A program made the position numbers and the translations under genes. This document shows positions 1 to 8,711 of a DNA stretch of 64,000 bases, piece by piece; positions within the stretch are counted from its first letter, which is position 1, and the number at the start of each line of letters is the position of its first letter. This stretch comes from Simplicispira metamorpha (GTDB taxonomy: Bacteria; Pseudomonadota; Gammaproteobacteria; Burkholderiales; Burkholderiaceae_C), in contig NZ_SLXH01000023.1 of NCBI RefSeq assembly GCF_004341365.1, forward strand, positions 1 through 64,000, read 5' to 3'. The notes below the pieces were generated by a model. That model searched no databases. It worked only from the letters and a program-made list of their open reading frames with translations, and was not told the DNA's origin.

Positions 1-95
1 CGCAAGTTTGGGGCCCAACTACAGCCCCAGACGGGCGCGCTTGTCAGCGAACGACTGTGGAATCAGGCTATTGAGATACCTATTTAGCAATCCCC

Positions 96-145
96 CAAAT
101 CGACTTCCAGCCCTTACGCGCTGAGCGCTAGCAGCTATCGAATCA
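96..145 (-). repeat. dispersed repeat copy R1
   Basis: On the minus strand this reads GATAGCTGCTAGCGC, a variable spacer, then GGGCTGGAAGTCGATTTG, the same layout as the other copies. It lies downstream of the acyl-CoA dehydrogenase stop at 155. The first 95 bases of the window hold no gene that I can support. Confidence 0.7.
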
Positions 146-154
146 GGAGCATTC

Positions 155-1285
155 TCAGGCCAGCGCGCGCTGGATGATGATTTTCTGCACGTCGCTGGTG
201 CCTTCGTAAATTTGGCAGACGCGCACGTCGCGGTAGATGCGCTCGACCGGAAAGTCGTTCACCACGCCGTAGCCGCCCAGCGTCTGGATGGCGGCGCTGC
301 ACACTTTTTCGGCCATTTCGCTGGCAAACAGCTTGGCCATGGCGGCTTCTTTCAGGCAGGGGCGGCCTGCATCGCGCAGCGCGGCGGCATGCCAGATGAG
401 CTGGCGTGCGGCTTCGAGCTGCGTGGCACAGTCGGCCAGCCGGAAACCCACGGCCTGGTGGTTGAAGATGGCGGTGCCAAAGCTCTCGCGCTCTTTGGAG
501 TAGGCCAGTGCGGCCTCGAACGCGCTGCGCGCCATGCCCACGCTTTGCGCGGCAATGCCGATGCGCCCGCCTTCGAGCGCGCCCAGCGCAATCTTGTAGC
601 CCTCGCCCTCGGCACCGATGAGGTTCTCGGCGGGGATGCGGCAGTGGTCGAAGTTGATCTGCGCGGTGTCGCTGCTGTGCTGGCCCAGCTTGTCTTCCAG
701 CCGCGCCACAACGTAACCGGGGGTGTTGGTGGGCACCAGAAAGGCGCTCATGCCGCGCTTGCCCGCGCCCTTGTCGGTCACGGCAATGACGATGGCCACA
801 TGGCCGTTCTTGCCGCTGGTGATGAACTGCTTGACGCCGTTGATGACGTACTCGTCGCCCTCTTTCACCGCCGTGGTGCGCAGCGCCGAGGCATCACTGC
901 CCACATGCGGCTCGGTCAGGCAGAACGCGCCCAGCATCTCGCCGCGCGCCAGGGGCGTGAGCCAGTCGCGCTTTTGCTGGGCGTTGCCGTAGCGCATGAG
1001 GATGGCGTTGACGGGGCAGTTGGTGACGGAAATGGCCGTGCTGGTGCCGCCGTCGCCCGCGGCAATCTCTTCCAGCACCAGCGCCAGGGTGACGTAATCG
1101 AGGTGGGCGCCGCCAAATTCTTCGGGCACGCAGATGCCGTAGGCGCCCAGCGCGGCCAGGCCCTGGTGGGCGTCTTTGGGAAAGTGGTGTTCTTTGTCCC
1201 AGCGCGCAGCGTGGGGCCACAGCTCTTGCTGGGCAAAGTCGCGCACGGCGTCGCGGATCATTTCCTGGTCTTGGGTGAGCAGCAT
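155..1285 (-). CDS. acyl-CoA dehydrogenase (short/medium-chain type)
   Basis: Flavoprotein that introduces an alpha-beta double bond into an acyl-CoA and passes electrons to electron-transfer flavoprotein. The 376 aa span the whole family: N-terminal helical domain, a mid beta-domain with FCLTEPHVGSDAS near residues 120-132, and a C-terminal helical domain ending with IYEGTSDVQK, whose Glu matches the catalytic base of short-chain-type enzymes. It is the last gene of the leftward fatty/branched-chain acyl-CoA cluster, separated from the thiolase gene by 151 bp that hold a hairpin and repeat R2, so it may be transcribed partly separately. The exact acyl chain specificity cannot be read from the sequence. 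Confidence 0.9.
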   Translation of the reverse strand: MLLTQDQEMIRDAVRDFAQQELWPHAARWDKEHHFPKDAHQGLAALGAYGICVPEEFGGAHLDYVTLALVLEEIAAGDGGTSTAISVTNCPVNAILMRYGNAQQKRDWLTPLARGEMLGAFCLTEPHVGSDASALRTTAVKEGDEYVINGVKQFITSGKNGHVAIVIAVTDKGAGKRGMSAFLVPTNTPGYVVARLEDKLGQHSSDTAQINFDHCRIPAENLIGAEGEGYKIALGALEGGRIGIAAQSVGMARSAFEAALAYSKERESFGTAIFNHQAVGFRLADCATQLEAARQLIWHAAALRDAGRPCLKEAAMAKLFASEMAEKVCSAAIQTLGGYGVVNDFPVERIYRDVRVCQIYEGTSDVQKIIIQRALA

Positions 1286-1327
1286 GGGGGGAGTCTCCGT
1301 TGTAGGGGGTGGCGGGCACTGCGCAAA

Positions 1328-1352
1328 AGGCCAGCACCGCCGGTGCTGGCCT
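1328..1352 (-). terminator. hairpin between thiolase and acyl-CoA dehydrogenase genes
   Basis: A perfect 11-bp inverted repeat (1328-1338 with 1342-1352, 3-nt loop), AGGCCAGCACC/GGTGCTGGCCT. Read leftward it is followed by TTTTGCGC. It may be a weak intrinsic terminator or attenuator inside the operon; the T run is only four bases. Confidence 0.45.
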
Positions 1353-1374
1353 GGTGAGAAACCCGGCCTGTTAT

Positions 1375-1431
1375 TTCAAGCCCAAACAGGCTCTGGCGCT
1401 TTGCTGGTGAGCGCGAGCAGCTATGAATTCA
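1375..1431 (-). repeat. dispersed repeat copy R2
   Basis: On the minus strand it reads CATAGCTGCTCGCGC, spacer, GCGCCAGAGCC, then a TTTG-containing tail. It ends 5 bp from the thiolase stop codon. Confidence 0.7.
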
Positions 1432-1436
1432 GGAGT

Positions 1437-2630
1437 TCACAGCAGCTCGATGGCCATGGCCGTGGCTTCGCCGCCGCCGATGCACAGCGTGGCCAGCCCC
1501 TTCTTCAGGCCGCGCGCTTGCAGGGCGTAAATCAGCGTGACCAAAATACGCGCGCCGCTGGCGCCGATGGGGTGGCCCAGCGCGCAGGCGCCGCCGTTGA
1601 CGTTGACCTTGTCGTGCGGAAGGTTCAACTCGTGCATCAGCGCCATGGGCACCACGGCAAAGGCTTCGTTGATTTCCCACAAGTCCACATCGCCCACGCT
1701 CCAGCCCGCTTTGGCCAGGGCTTTTTGCGTGGCGCCCAGCGGGGCGGTGGCAAACCACTCGGGCTCTTGGGCGTGCGTGGCGTGGGCCACGATGCGGGCC
1801 AGCGGCTGGCGGCCCAGCTTGTCGGCGGTGGACTGGCGCGCCAGCACCAGGGCGGCAGCGCCGTCGTTGATGCTGGAGCTGGACGCTGCGGTGATGGTGC
1901 CGTCCTTTTTGAAGGCGGGCTTGAGCGTGGCCAGCTTGTCCAGCTTGATCTTGCCCGGGCCTTCATCGACCGACACCACGGTCTCGCCCGCGCGGGTCTT
2001 GACGGTGACGGGGGCGATTTCTGCGGCAAACGCGCCCGAGGCGATGGCGGCCTTGGCGCGCTCCACGCTGGCGGTGGCAAAAGCGTCTTGCTGGGCGCGG
2101 GTGAAGCCGTATTTAGCAGCGCAGTCTTCGCCAAAGGTGCCCATGGAGCGGCCTGGCTCGTAGGCGTCTTCCAGGCCGTCGAGCATCATGTGGTCAAAGA
2201 TGCGGTCGTGGCCGATGCGGTAGCCGCCACGGCCTTTTTGCAGCAGGTAGGGGGCGCAGGTCATGCTTTCCATGCCACCGGCCACCATCACATCGTGCGA
2301 ACCGGCCAGCAGCATGTCGTGGGCGAACATGGCCGCCTTCATGCCCGAGCCGCACATCTTGGACAGCGTGACGGCGCCCGCTTCTTTGGGCAGGCCGCCC
2401 TTGAAGGCCGCCTGGCGCGCAGGCGCCTGGCCCTGGCCGGCCATCAGGCAGTTGCCAAACAGCACTTCGCCCACGGTGTCAGGCGCTACACCGGCGCGCT
2501 CCACAGCGGCGCGGATGGCCACGCCGCCCAGGTCGTGCGCGGCCAGGCTGGAAAAATCGCCCTGGAAGGCGCCCATGGGGGTGCGTGCGGCGCCCAGAAT
2601 AACGATGGGATCGGTGGTGGATGTGCTCAT
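1437..2630 (-). CDS. acetyl-CoA C-acetyltransferase (thiolase)
   Basis: Thiolase of 397 aa, full family length. It cleaves acetoacetyl-CoA or another 3-ketoacyl-CoA to acetyl-CoA, or runs in reverse. The nucleophilic cysteine lies in KMCGSGMKAAM near residue 90. The GGMESMT motif follows, and the C-terminal GGACALGHPIGASGARI and CIGGGEATA segments hold the catalytic His and the second Cys. It follows aceK by 44 bp in the same direction, so the two are probably co-transcribed. Leucine breakdown ends in acetoacetate plus acetyl-CoA, and in this context the enzyme would yield acetyl-CoA for the step that AceK controls. Anabolic use in polyhydroxybutyrate synthesis is an alternative. Confidence 0.92.
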   Translation of the reverse strand: MSTSTTDPIVILGAARTPMGAFQGDFSSLAAHDLGGVAIRAAVERAGVAPDTVGEVLFGNCLMAGQGQAPARQAAFKGGLPKEAGAVTLSKMCGSGMKAAMFAHDMLLAGSHDVMVAGGMESMTCAPYLLQKGRGGYRIGHDRIFDHMMLDGLEDAYEPGRSMGTFGEDCAAKYGFTRAQQDAFATASVERAKAAIASGAFAAEIAPVTVKTRAGETVVSVDEGPGKIKLDKLATLKPAFKKDGTITAASSSSINDGAAALVLARQSTADKLGRQPLARIVAHATHAQEPEWFATAPLGATQKALAKAGWSVGDVDLWEINEAFAVVPMALMHELNLPHDKVNVNGGACALGHPIGASGARILVTLIYALQARGLKKGLATLCIGGGEATAMAIELL

Positions 2631-2674
2631 GAAAGTCTCCTGTGTGGTGAAAAAAATGCGGGCCCCAGGCCCTG

Positions 2675-4459
2675 TCAGGCACCTGCTGCGTGCGTAAAGC
2701 GGCGGCGGGTGTCGTAGGGAAAAACGTCGTACACATGGCCCGCCAGAATGCGCTCCTTGTGCGACTGCCAGAACTCCACGCCCAGCAAGTCGGCGTGGTG
2801 CTGCATGAACACCTCGCGCACGGCGTCGTTGCCCAGCAGAAAAGGCGCAAAGGTTTCGGGAAACACGTCGTGCGGGCGCACCGTGTACCAGATCTCGCCG
2901 CTCATTTCCTCTTCTTCGGTGCGCGGCTGGGGCACGCGCCGGAAGTGGCAGTCGGTGAGGTATTCGATCTCGTCGTAGTCGTAGAACACGACCTTGCCGT
3001 CGCGCGTGACGCCAAAGTTTTTCCAGAGCATGTCGCCGGGAAAGATGTTGGCGGCCACCAGGTCTTTGATGGCGTTGCCGTACTCGATCACGCTGTGCTC
3101 GATCTGCTGGCGCGCACCGGCCTCCAGGGCCTCTTGCAGGTGCATGTTCAGCGGGATCAGGCGCCGCTCGATGTAGAGGTGCTGGATGATGACTTCCTGC
3201 TGGCCATCGCCATCGCGGTCGCTGATCTCGATCTGGCTGGGCGCGAACTTCTGGATCTCGGCAATCAGCTCGTCTGAAAAACGCTGGCGAGGAAAGGCCA
3301 CCAGGCTGTATTCAAGGGTGTCGGCCATGCGGCCCACGCGGTCGTGCTGCTTGACCAGCAGGTACTTGCCCTTGACCTGCTCGCGCGTGGTTTCCTTGGG
3401 TGGCGGGTAGTAGTCCTTGATGAGCTTGAACACGTAGGGAAAGCTGGGCAGATCAAACACCAGCATGACCATGCCCTTGATGCCGGGCGCGATGCGCAAC
3501 TGGTCGGTGCTGTGGCGCAGGTGGTAGAGAAAGTCGCGGTAAAACAGCGTCTTGCCCTGCTTGGCCAGGCCCAGCGCGTTGTACAGCTCGGCCCGGGGCT
3601 TGCGCGGCATGAGGCTGCGCAGAAACTGCACGTAGGCCGACGGAATCTCCATGTCCACCATGAACGAGGCCCGCGCAAAGGCAAACAGCATTTGCAGGTC
3701 GTCCTCGCCGAACAGGGCCGCATCGATGGTGAGCCGCCCCGCTTCGTCGTGCAGTATGGGCAGCGCAAACGGCAGCTCGGTAAAGCCGTTGATGACTTTG
3801 CCCACCACGTAAGCGCCCTTGTTGCGGAAGAACAGGCCCGAGAGCACCTGGATCTGGAAGTTGGCGCGCAGCTGAGCCTGCTGCAACCGCTCTTGCAGCG
3901 CGGCCAGCACCTGGGCCACATCGCCGGGCAGGTCGGCAAACTCGCGCTGGAGGCGGAAGTTGTGGATGAGCTGGGTCAGGGTCTCGCGCAGGGTCTCGCG
4001 CGAGGGGTAATAGGCCCAGTAGGTGGGGCGGGCGGTTTCCTCGTTCTCGATGTACTCCGTGCTGACGGCGGGGCGCACAAAGATGAAGTCGTTGTGGAAA
4101 TGCGTGCGGTGCAGGATTTTGGTGGTCACCGAGTTGAAAAAAGTCTCGGCCAGCTCGGGCTGGTGGTGGTTGACCAGCAGCCCGATGTAGTGCAGCTTGA
4201 TCTGGTGCCACACGTCCATGGGCTGCGCACCGGCCTGGAACTCTTTCTCCAGCCGCATCGTGCATTCCTTGACGCGCAGGTCGTAGAACTCGATGCGCTC
4301 GCGCTGGGCACGCTGCTGGCCGTGCCAGTCAGCGGTTTCAAAACGGTGCTTGGCGCGGGCCGATTCGGCACGGAACAGGCGGTAATGGCGGTTGAAGCCG
4401 TCCATCATCGCCTTGGCAATGGCATAGGCGTGGGGAGAGTCCAGGCGCTGGGGAAACAT
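2675..4459 (-). CDS. aceK: isocitrate dehydrogenase kinase/phosphatase
   Basis: Bifunctional enzyme that phosphorylates isocitrate dehydrogenase to inactivate it, and dephosphorylates it, thereby diverting isocitrate into the glyoxylate shunt. The 594 aa match the usual AceK length. The kinase ATP loop ([20 protein letters not shown], about residues 325-345), the [19 protein letters not shown] segment and the catalytic/metal region [21 protein letters not shown] are all present. The gene lies 51 bp after the carbonic anhydrase gene and 44 bp before the thiolase gene. In enterobacteria aceK follows aceBA; here no glyoxylate-shunt structural gene is in the window and it sits in an acyl-CoA catabolic operon instead. 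Confidence 0.96.
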   Translation of the reverse strand: MFPQRLDSPHAYAIAKAMMDGFNRHYRLFRAESARAKHRFETADWHGQQRAQRERIEFYDLRVKECTMRLEKEFQAGAQPMDVWHQIKLHYIGLLVNHHQPELAETFFNSVTTKILHRTHFHNDFIFVRPAVSTEYIENEETARPTYWAYYPSRETLRETLTQLIHNFRLQREFADLPGDVAQVLAALQERLQQAQLRANFQIQVLSGLFFRNKGAYVVGKVINGFTELPFALPILHDEAGRLTIDAALFGEDDLQMLFAFARASFMVDMEIPSAYVQFLRSLMPRKPRAELYNALGLAKQGKTLFYRDFLYHLRHSTDQLRIAPGIKGMVMLVFDLPSFPYVFKLIKDYYPPPKETTREQVKGKYLLVKQHDRVGRMADTLEYSLVAFPRQRFSDELIAEIQKFAPSQIEISDRDGDGQQEVIIQHLYIERRLIPLNMHLQEALEAGARQQIEHSVIEYGNAIKDLVAANIFPGDMLWKNFGVTRDGKVVFYDYDEIEYLTDCHFRRVPQPRTEEEEMSGEIWYTVRPHDVFPETFAPFLLGNDAVREVFMQHHADLLGVEFWQSHKERILAGHVYDVFPYDTRRRFTHAAGA

Positions 4460-4510
4460 GGGCCAAGCTGGTGTGAAACCGCCAGTGCCAAGGCTGGTGC
4501 GCTGGCGCCT

Positions 4511-5170
4511 TCAGCGGCGCGCAGCGGCCACGCCCGCCACGGCAGCGCGGTACTTCGCATCCAGCCCCTCGTTGCTGTCGATGGACATGTGCAGGTTGTT
4601 GATGAGCCCGTCTTTCAGGCCATAGCACCAGCCGTGCAGGGTGACTTTTTCTCCGCGCGTCCAGGCGTCTTGCAGCACGGTGGTCTGGGCAATGTTCATC
4701 ACCTGCTCGATGGCATTCAGCTCGCACAGCGCGTCGTGGCGCCACTCGGGGGCCAGGGCGGCCAGCAATTCACGGTGTTTGTCGCGCACATCCTTGACGT
4801 GGCGAATCCAGTTGTCGGCCAGCCCGACGCGGATGTCTTGCAGCGCCGCCAGCACGCCGCCGCAGCCGTAGTGGCCCACCACCATCAGGTGCTCCACGTG
4901 CAGCTGATCGACCGCGTACTGCACGGTAGAGAGGCAGTTGAGGTCGGTGGGCACCACCACGTTGGCCACGTTGCGGTGGACGAACACCTCGCCCGGCTCC
5001 AGCCCGGTGATCTGGTTGGCAGGCACGCGGCTGTCGGAGCAGCCAATCCACATATAGCGGGGTTTTTGCTGCGCCATCAAGCCGGTAAAGAACCCCGGTC
5101 GCTCACGCTCCATCTGCGCAGCCCAGGCACGGTTGTGGACAAACAGCTCTTCGATGGAGGTAGCGGGCAT
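4511..5170 (-). CDS. can: beta-class carbonic anhydrase
   Basis: Zinc enzyme interconverting CO2 and bicarbonate. Protein of 219 aa. The zinc ligands are visible in IGCSDSRVPANQI (Cys plus the Asp-Arg dyad) and in VVGHYGCGGVLAAL (His and Cys). The start chosen is the ATG at 5170 giving MPATSIEELF, which matches family N-termini; a longer frame would overlap ivd. It lies 31 bp after ivd and before aceK. A biochemical link is plausible: the enzyme that follows isovaleryl-CoA dehydrogenase in leucine degradation, methylcrotonyl-CoA carboxylase, consumes bicarbonate. That link is inference. Confidence 0.93.
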   Translation of the reverse strand: MPATSIEELFVHNRAWAAQMERERPGFFTGLMAQQKPRYMWIGCSDSRVPANQITGLEPGEVFVHRNVANVVVPTDLNCLSTVQYAVDQLHVEHLMVVGHYGCGGVLAALQDIRVGLADNWIRHVKDVRDKHRELLAALAPEWRHDALCELNAIEQVMNIAQTTVLQDAWTRGEKVTLHGWCYGLKDGLINNLHMSIDSNEGLDAKYRAAVAGVAAARR

Positions 5171-5201
5171 GGTCAGGGTTCTTTCAGGGTGGTCAAGGGT
5201 T

Positions 5202-6392
5202 TCAACAGGTTTCAGCGAACAGCTCGCGGCCAATCAGCATGCGGCGGATTTCGCTGGTGCCGGCACCGATTTCATACAGCTTGGCATCGCGCCACAAACG
5301 GCCCAAGGGGTACTCGTTGATGTAGCCGTTGCCGCCAAAAATCTGGATGCCGTCGCCCGCCATTTTGGTGGCTTGTTCGGCACACCACAGGATGACGCTG
5401 GCACAGTCCTTGCGCACTTGGCGGACATGGTCGGTGCCCAGCATATCGAGGTTCTTGGCCACGGTATAAGCGAACGAGCGGCCCGCTTGCAGCAGCGTGT
5501 ACATGTCAGCCACCTTGCCCTGGATGAGCTGGAACTCGCCAATGCTCTGGCCAAACTGCTTGCGGTCATGGATGTAGGGCACCACGTTGTCCATCACGGC
5601 CTGCATGATGCCCAGCGGGCCGCCGGTGAGCACGGCGCGTTCGTAGTCCAGGCCGCTCATCAGCACCTTGGCGCCCATGTTGAGGCCGCCCAGAATGTTC
5701 TGCGCGGGCACTTCCACGTCCTGGAACACCAGCTCGCCGGTGTGGCTGCCGCGCATGCCCAGCTTGTCGAGCTTTTGCGCAATCGAAAAGCCCTTCATGC
5801 CCTTTTCGATCAGGAAGGCGGTGACACCGCGCGCGCCCAGCTCGGGCTCGGTCTTGGCATACACCACCAGGGTGTCGGCGTCGGGGCCGTTGGTGATCCA
5901 CATCTTGGAGCCGTTGAGCAGGTAGTAGCCGCCCTTGTCCTCGGCCTTGAGCTTCATGCTGATGACGTCCGAACCCGCGCCGGGCTCGCTCATGGCCAGG
6001 GCGCCCACGTGTTCGCCGCTGATGAGCTTGGGCAGGTATTTGGCTTTTTGCTCGGCGTTGCCGTTGCGGTTGATCTGGTTGACGCACAGGTTGGAGTGCG
6101 CGCCGTAAGACAGGCCCACCGAGGCGCTGGCGCGCGAGATTTCTTCCATGGCCACCATGTGCGCCAGGTAGCCCATGTTGGCGCCGCCATGTTCTTCGGG
6201 CACGGTAATGCCCAGTACGCCCAGATCGCCCATCTTGCGCCACAAGTCCATGGGGAACTGGTCAGAGTGGTCGATTTCAGCGGCGCGCGGGGCGATTTCA
6301 GCCTGCGCAAATTCGCGCACGGCGTCGCGCAGGGCGTCGATGTCTTCGCCCAACTGGAAGTTCAGGCCGGGGATGTTGCCGGGAATGCTCAT
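5202..6392 (-). CDS. ivd: isovaleryl-CoA dehydrogenase
   Basis: FAD enzyme that oxidises isovaleryl-CoA to 3-methylcrotonyl-CoA in leucine catabolism (liuA in Pseudomonas). The 396-aa product begins [21 protein letters not shown]. It holds [16 protein letters not shown], the flavin segment [16 protein letters not shown], and [18 protein letters not shown], whose Glu is at the internal position used as catalytic base by isovaleryl-CoA dehydrogenases. The C-terminus [19 protein letters not shown] is typical. An ATG at 6392 is preceded by CAGGAGAC, which decides the start over an upstream in-frame codon. It lies 62 bp after the thioesterase gene. Confidence 0.94.
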   Translation of the reverse strand: MSIPGNIPGLNFQLGEDIDALRDAVREFAQAEIAPRAAEIDHSDQFPMDLWRKMGDLGVLGITVPEEHGGANMGYLAHMVAMEEISRASASVGLSYGAHSNLCVNQINRNGNAEQKAKYLPKLISGEHVGALAMSEPGAGSDVISMKLKAEDKGGYYLLNGSKMWITNGPDADTLVVYAKTEPELGARGVTAFLIEKGMKGFSIAQKLDKLGMRGSHTGELVFQDVEVPAQNILGGLNMGAKVLMSGLDYERAVLTGGPLGIMQAVMDNVVPYIHDRKQFGQSIGEFQLIQGKVADMYTLLQAGRSFAYTVAKNLDMLGTDHVRQVRKDCASVILWCAEQATKMAGDGIQIFGGNGYINEYPLGRLWRDAKLYEIGAGTSEIRRMLIGRELFAETC

Positions 6393-6454
6393 GGGGTTTG
6401 TCTCCTGGGGTGCTTGTGGGAAAGAAAAAGAAGAAAAGGCGGGGCGGGCGCGTG

Positions 6455-6916
6455 TCAGGTGCGCACGTCTTCGCGGCCCGTGATGGCCATCAACGTGCAG
6501 CCCATGGTGGCGACCAGTTTTTCGGTGCCGCCATGCAGCGCATAGGCGCGGCCCTCGCAGACGGTCACGGTGCGACCTGGCTTGAGCACCCGGCCTTCCA
6601 TGCGAAAACACTCGCCGCGCGCAGGGGCCAGCAGATTGATCTTGAACTCGATGGTCAGCACTTCGGCATCAGCGGGCATCAGCGTGAAGGCGGCATAGCC
6701 GCAGGCCGAATCCAGCGCTGCCGACACCACGCCCGCATGCAAAAAGCCGTGCTGCTGCGTGAGGCCGGGTGCCCAGTCCAGCGCAATGTCCACGCTGCCC
6801 GGCGCCACCAGGCCCAGGCGTGCGCCCAGGGTCTGCATGATGCCTTGCAGGGCAAAGCTCTCATGCACACGCTGGGCGTATTGCGGGTTGCGGGGCTCCA
6901 GGCGGGATGTGCTCAT
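6455..6916 (-). CDS. PaaI-family hotdog-fold thioesterase
   Basis: Small 153-aa single-domain hotdog thioesterase, expected to hydrolyse an acyl-CoA and so release trapped CoA. The PaaI-type signature is [20 protein letters not shown] around residues 57-76, followed by the beta-sheet segment [15 protein letters not shown]. It is the first gene after the regulator and its start lies 24 bp downstream, in the direction of transcription, of the LiuR-like palindrome. It is therefore likely the promoter-proximal gene of the ivd-can-aceK-thiolase operon. Substrate unknown; related genes are often found with isovalerate/leucine utilisation clusters. Confidence 0.85.
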   Translation of the reverse strand: MSTSRLEPRNPQYAQRVHESFALQGIMQTLGARLGLVAPGSVDIALDWAPGLTQQHGFLHAGVVSAALDSACGYAAFTLMPADAEVLTIEFKINLLAPARGECFRMEGRVLKPGRTVTVCEGRAYALHGGTEKLVATMGCTLMAITGREDVRT

Positions 6917-6939
6917 GTGGTCTCCGATGGTATTTTTAA

Positions 6940-6955
6940 TTTACGTTTACGTAAA
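6940..6955. promoter_or_regulatory. LiuR-like operator, operon-proximal
   Basis: TTTACGTTTACGTAAA lies between the regulator stop and the thioesterase start, and its overlapping core ACGTTTACGTAAACGT (6943-6958) is a perfect 16-bp dyad. It matches the second site at 7448 in the pattern TTkACGTTTACGTmAA. From memory this resembles the proteobacterial LiuR consensus. The position fits control of the thioesterase-ivd operon. Confidence 0.7.
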
Positions 6956-6970
6956 CGTCATAGCCAATTA

Positions 6971-7366
6971 TTACTTCTTTTTTTCCATCTTGGCCAGCAG
7001 GGTGCGGGCTTCTTTTTCGTGCTCTTTGATTTCGTCCAGCGTGGCCTGCAAATCGGCCATCTGGTCTTCCAGCTGCAAGCGGTGCCCGGCCAGCACCGAC
7101 AAAAACTTGTGCAGCTGCACGCCCGTGTCACGCGGGCTGTCGTAGATGTCGATGATGTCTTTGGCCTCGGTCAAGGACAGGCCCAAGCGCTTGGCGCGCA
7201 GCGTCAGCTTGAGCCGGGTGCGGTCGCGCGCGCTGTAGGTGCGGTTGCGCCCGCCGGGGCCGGTGCGCTCGGGCTGGAGCAGGCCCATGTCCTCATAAAA
7301 CCGCATCGCGCGGGTGGTGAGGTCAAACTCTTTGGCGAGGTCGCTGATGGTGTAGGTGGTGGCCAT
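6971..7366 (-). CDS. liuR: MerR-family regulator, LiuR-type
   Basis: Transcription factor of 131 aa. The N-terminal MerR helix-turn-helix (TYTISDLAKEFDLTTRAMRFYEDMGLLQPERT) is followed by the wing and by a long coiled-coil dimerisation helix from about residue 85, ending in a basic tail MEKKK. There is no cysteine-rich metal-binding loop, so it is not a metal sensor of the classical MerR type. The ATG at 7366 is chosen because it begins MATTYTISDL; an upstream in-frame ATG would add seven residues. Its own promoter region carries the palindrome at 7448 and the downstream operon carries the one at 6940, which suggests autoregulation and control of isovalerate genes. LiuR in Burkholderiales and Pseudomonas regulates such genes. 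Confidence 0.82.
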   Translation of the reverse strand: MATTYTISDLAKEFDLTTRAMRFYEDMGLLQPERTGPGGRNRTYSARDRTRLKLTLRAKRLGLSLTEAKDIIDIYDSPRDTGVQLHKFLSVLAGHRLQLEDQMADLQATLDEIKEHEKEARTLLAKMEKKK

Positions 7367-7447
7367 GTGGTGCGGTAAGTGCTGCAACCCCGGGACGCGC
7401 AGATGACAGGCCCTGTGCCTGGTGGCTGCCTACAATGCGGCCCGTTA

Positions 7448-7463
7448 TTGACGTTTACGTCAA
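7448..7463. promoter_or_regulatory. LiuR-like operator, divergent promoter region
   Basis: TTGACGTTTACGTCAA, one mismatch from a perfect dyad, sits between the regulator start (7366, leftward) and the metallo-beta-lactamase start (7487, rightward). It could control both. It shares 14 of 16 bases with the site at 6940. Confidence 0.68.
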
Positions 7464-7486
7464 TCCTACCCCATACCGCCACGCCC

Positions 7487-8556
7487 ATGAACACCCTCGA
7501 AAGCCAGCTCCTCTACCCCTGGGCAGACGCCCTGCCAGCGCCGGGCACCGCCCTGGAAGTGGCCCCCGGCGTGCGCTGGCTGCGCATGGGCTTGCCGTTT
7601 GCGCTGGACCACATCAACCTGTGGCTGCTGCGCGACCGCCAGCCCGGCCCCGGCGGCATGGTCGAGGGCTGGACGGTGGTCGATTGCTGCGTGGCCACCG
7701 AGGCGGCACGCGCGCAGTGGGAAGCGATTTTTGCCACCCAGCTCGAAGGGCTGCCGGTTCTGCGCGTCATCGTCACGCACATGCACCCCGACCACATCGG
7801 GCTGGCGCACTGGCTGTCCAGCGCTGGCAGGCGCCGCTGTGGATCAGCGCCACCGATTACTACACCGCACGGCTGGCCTGCCACGCCGGCCCGGGTCTGC
7901 ACAGCGAGAGCGCCACCGACTTTTACGCCGCGCACGGCCTGCGCGACCCCGACTTTCTGGCCCACGTGCGGGGCCGCAGCCGCTACTACCCATCGCTGGT
8001 GCCCAGCGTGCCCGATCACTTCCACCGCCTGCTCGATGGCGACCGCCTGCGCATCGGCGCGCACCACTGGCACTGCCTCAGCGGCTACGGCCATGCGCCC
8101 GAACACATCGCGCTGCACTGCCCCGACCTGGGCGTGCTGATCAGCGGCGACATGGTGCTGCCGCGCATTTCCACCAATGTCAGCGTCTATGCCAGCGAGC
8201 CCGACGCCGACCCGCTGCGGCTGTTTCTGGCCTCGCTGGAGCGCATGCGCGCCCTGCCCTCAGACACGCTGGTGTTGCCCTCGCACGGACGGCCTTTTCG
8301 GGGGCTGCACCAGCGCCTGAACCAATTGCAGGCGCACCACGCCAGCCACCTGCACACCGTGCTGGCCGCATGCCAGCGGGCGCCGCAATCGGCCGCCGAC
8401 ATCCTGCCGCTGCTGTTCACGCGCGCACTGGATGCCCACCAAAGCACCTTTGCCATGGGTGAGGCCCTGGCCCACCTGCACCTGCTGTGGCACGCCGGGC
8501 AGCTCCAGCGCCACACCGACAGCGAGGGCGTGCTGCGCTTTGCGCCCGCCGCCTGA
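7487..8556 (+). pseudogene. MBL-fold metallohydrolase, frameshifted
   Basis: The frame starting at ATG 7487 (MNTLESQLLYPWADALP) encodes the N-terminal part through the metal motif THMHPDHIG and then runs into unrelated sequence. Protein similarity to an MBL hydrolase continues in a second frame from RWQAPLWISATDYYTARL to GDMVLPRISTNVS, DTLVLPSHGRPFRG and the stop at 8556. One missing base near 7815-7818 (CTGTCCAGC, where CTGTGCCAGC would restore a continuous reading) joins the halves. All metal motifs are intact across the two parts, so this is either a recent inactivation or a sequencing error. It is divergent from liuR with a LiuR-like site in the shared promoter region, suggesting a role in acyl or acyl-CoA thioester metabolism. 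Confidence 0.8.
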
Positions 8557-8635
8557 ATACGCGGGCAAGCCTGCGCCGAGCGCATCCCACGGCACCCCCC
8601 CGCGCTGCGGGGTGGCACGGCGCCTCGAAAATACT

Positions 8636-8697
8636 CTTCTTTTGATAGCTGGTAGCGCGCACCACGCAAGGCTTTGAGGCCGATTTGACCTCAAAAA
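8636..8697 (+). repeat. dispersed repeat copy R3
   Basis: TTTGATAGCTGGTAGCGC, spacer, GGCTTTGAGGCCGATTTG. It lies between the converging MBL and yggS genes; a GC hairpin (CCCCCCGCGCTGCGGGG, about 8595-8612) precedes it. Confidence 0.75.
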
Positions 8698-8711
8698 AGC
8701 AGCGTACAGCG

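Noticed and set aside
1-95. A minus-strand open tail ending with stop at 19-21 (reading ...SFADKRARLGL)
   Set aside because: It looks like a gene C-terminus, but no start or family match can be supported: upstream it becomes a shadow of the acyl-CoA dehydrogenase, and the codon use is unlike its neighbours.
212-1357. Long plus-strand open frame over the acyl-CoA dehydrogenase
   Set aside because: Antisense shadow caused by high GC; the product is Gly/Ala/His-rich with no domain, while the minus strand gives a complete conserved enzyme.
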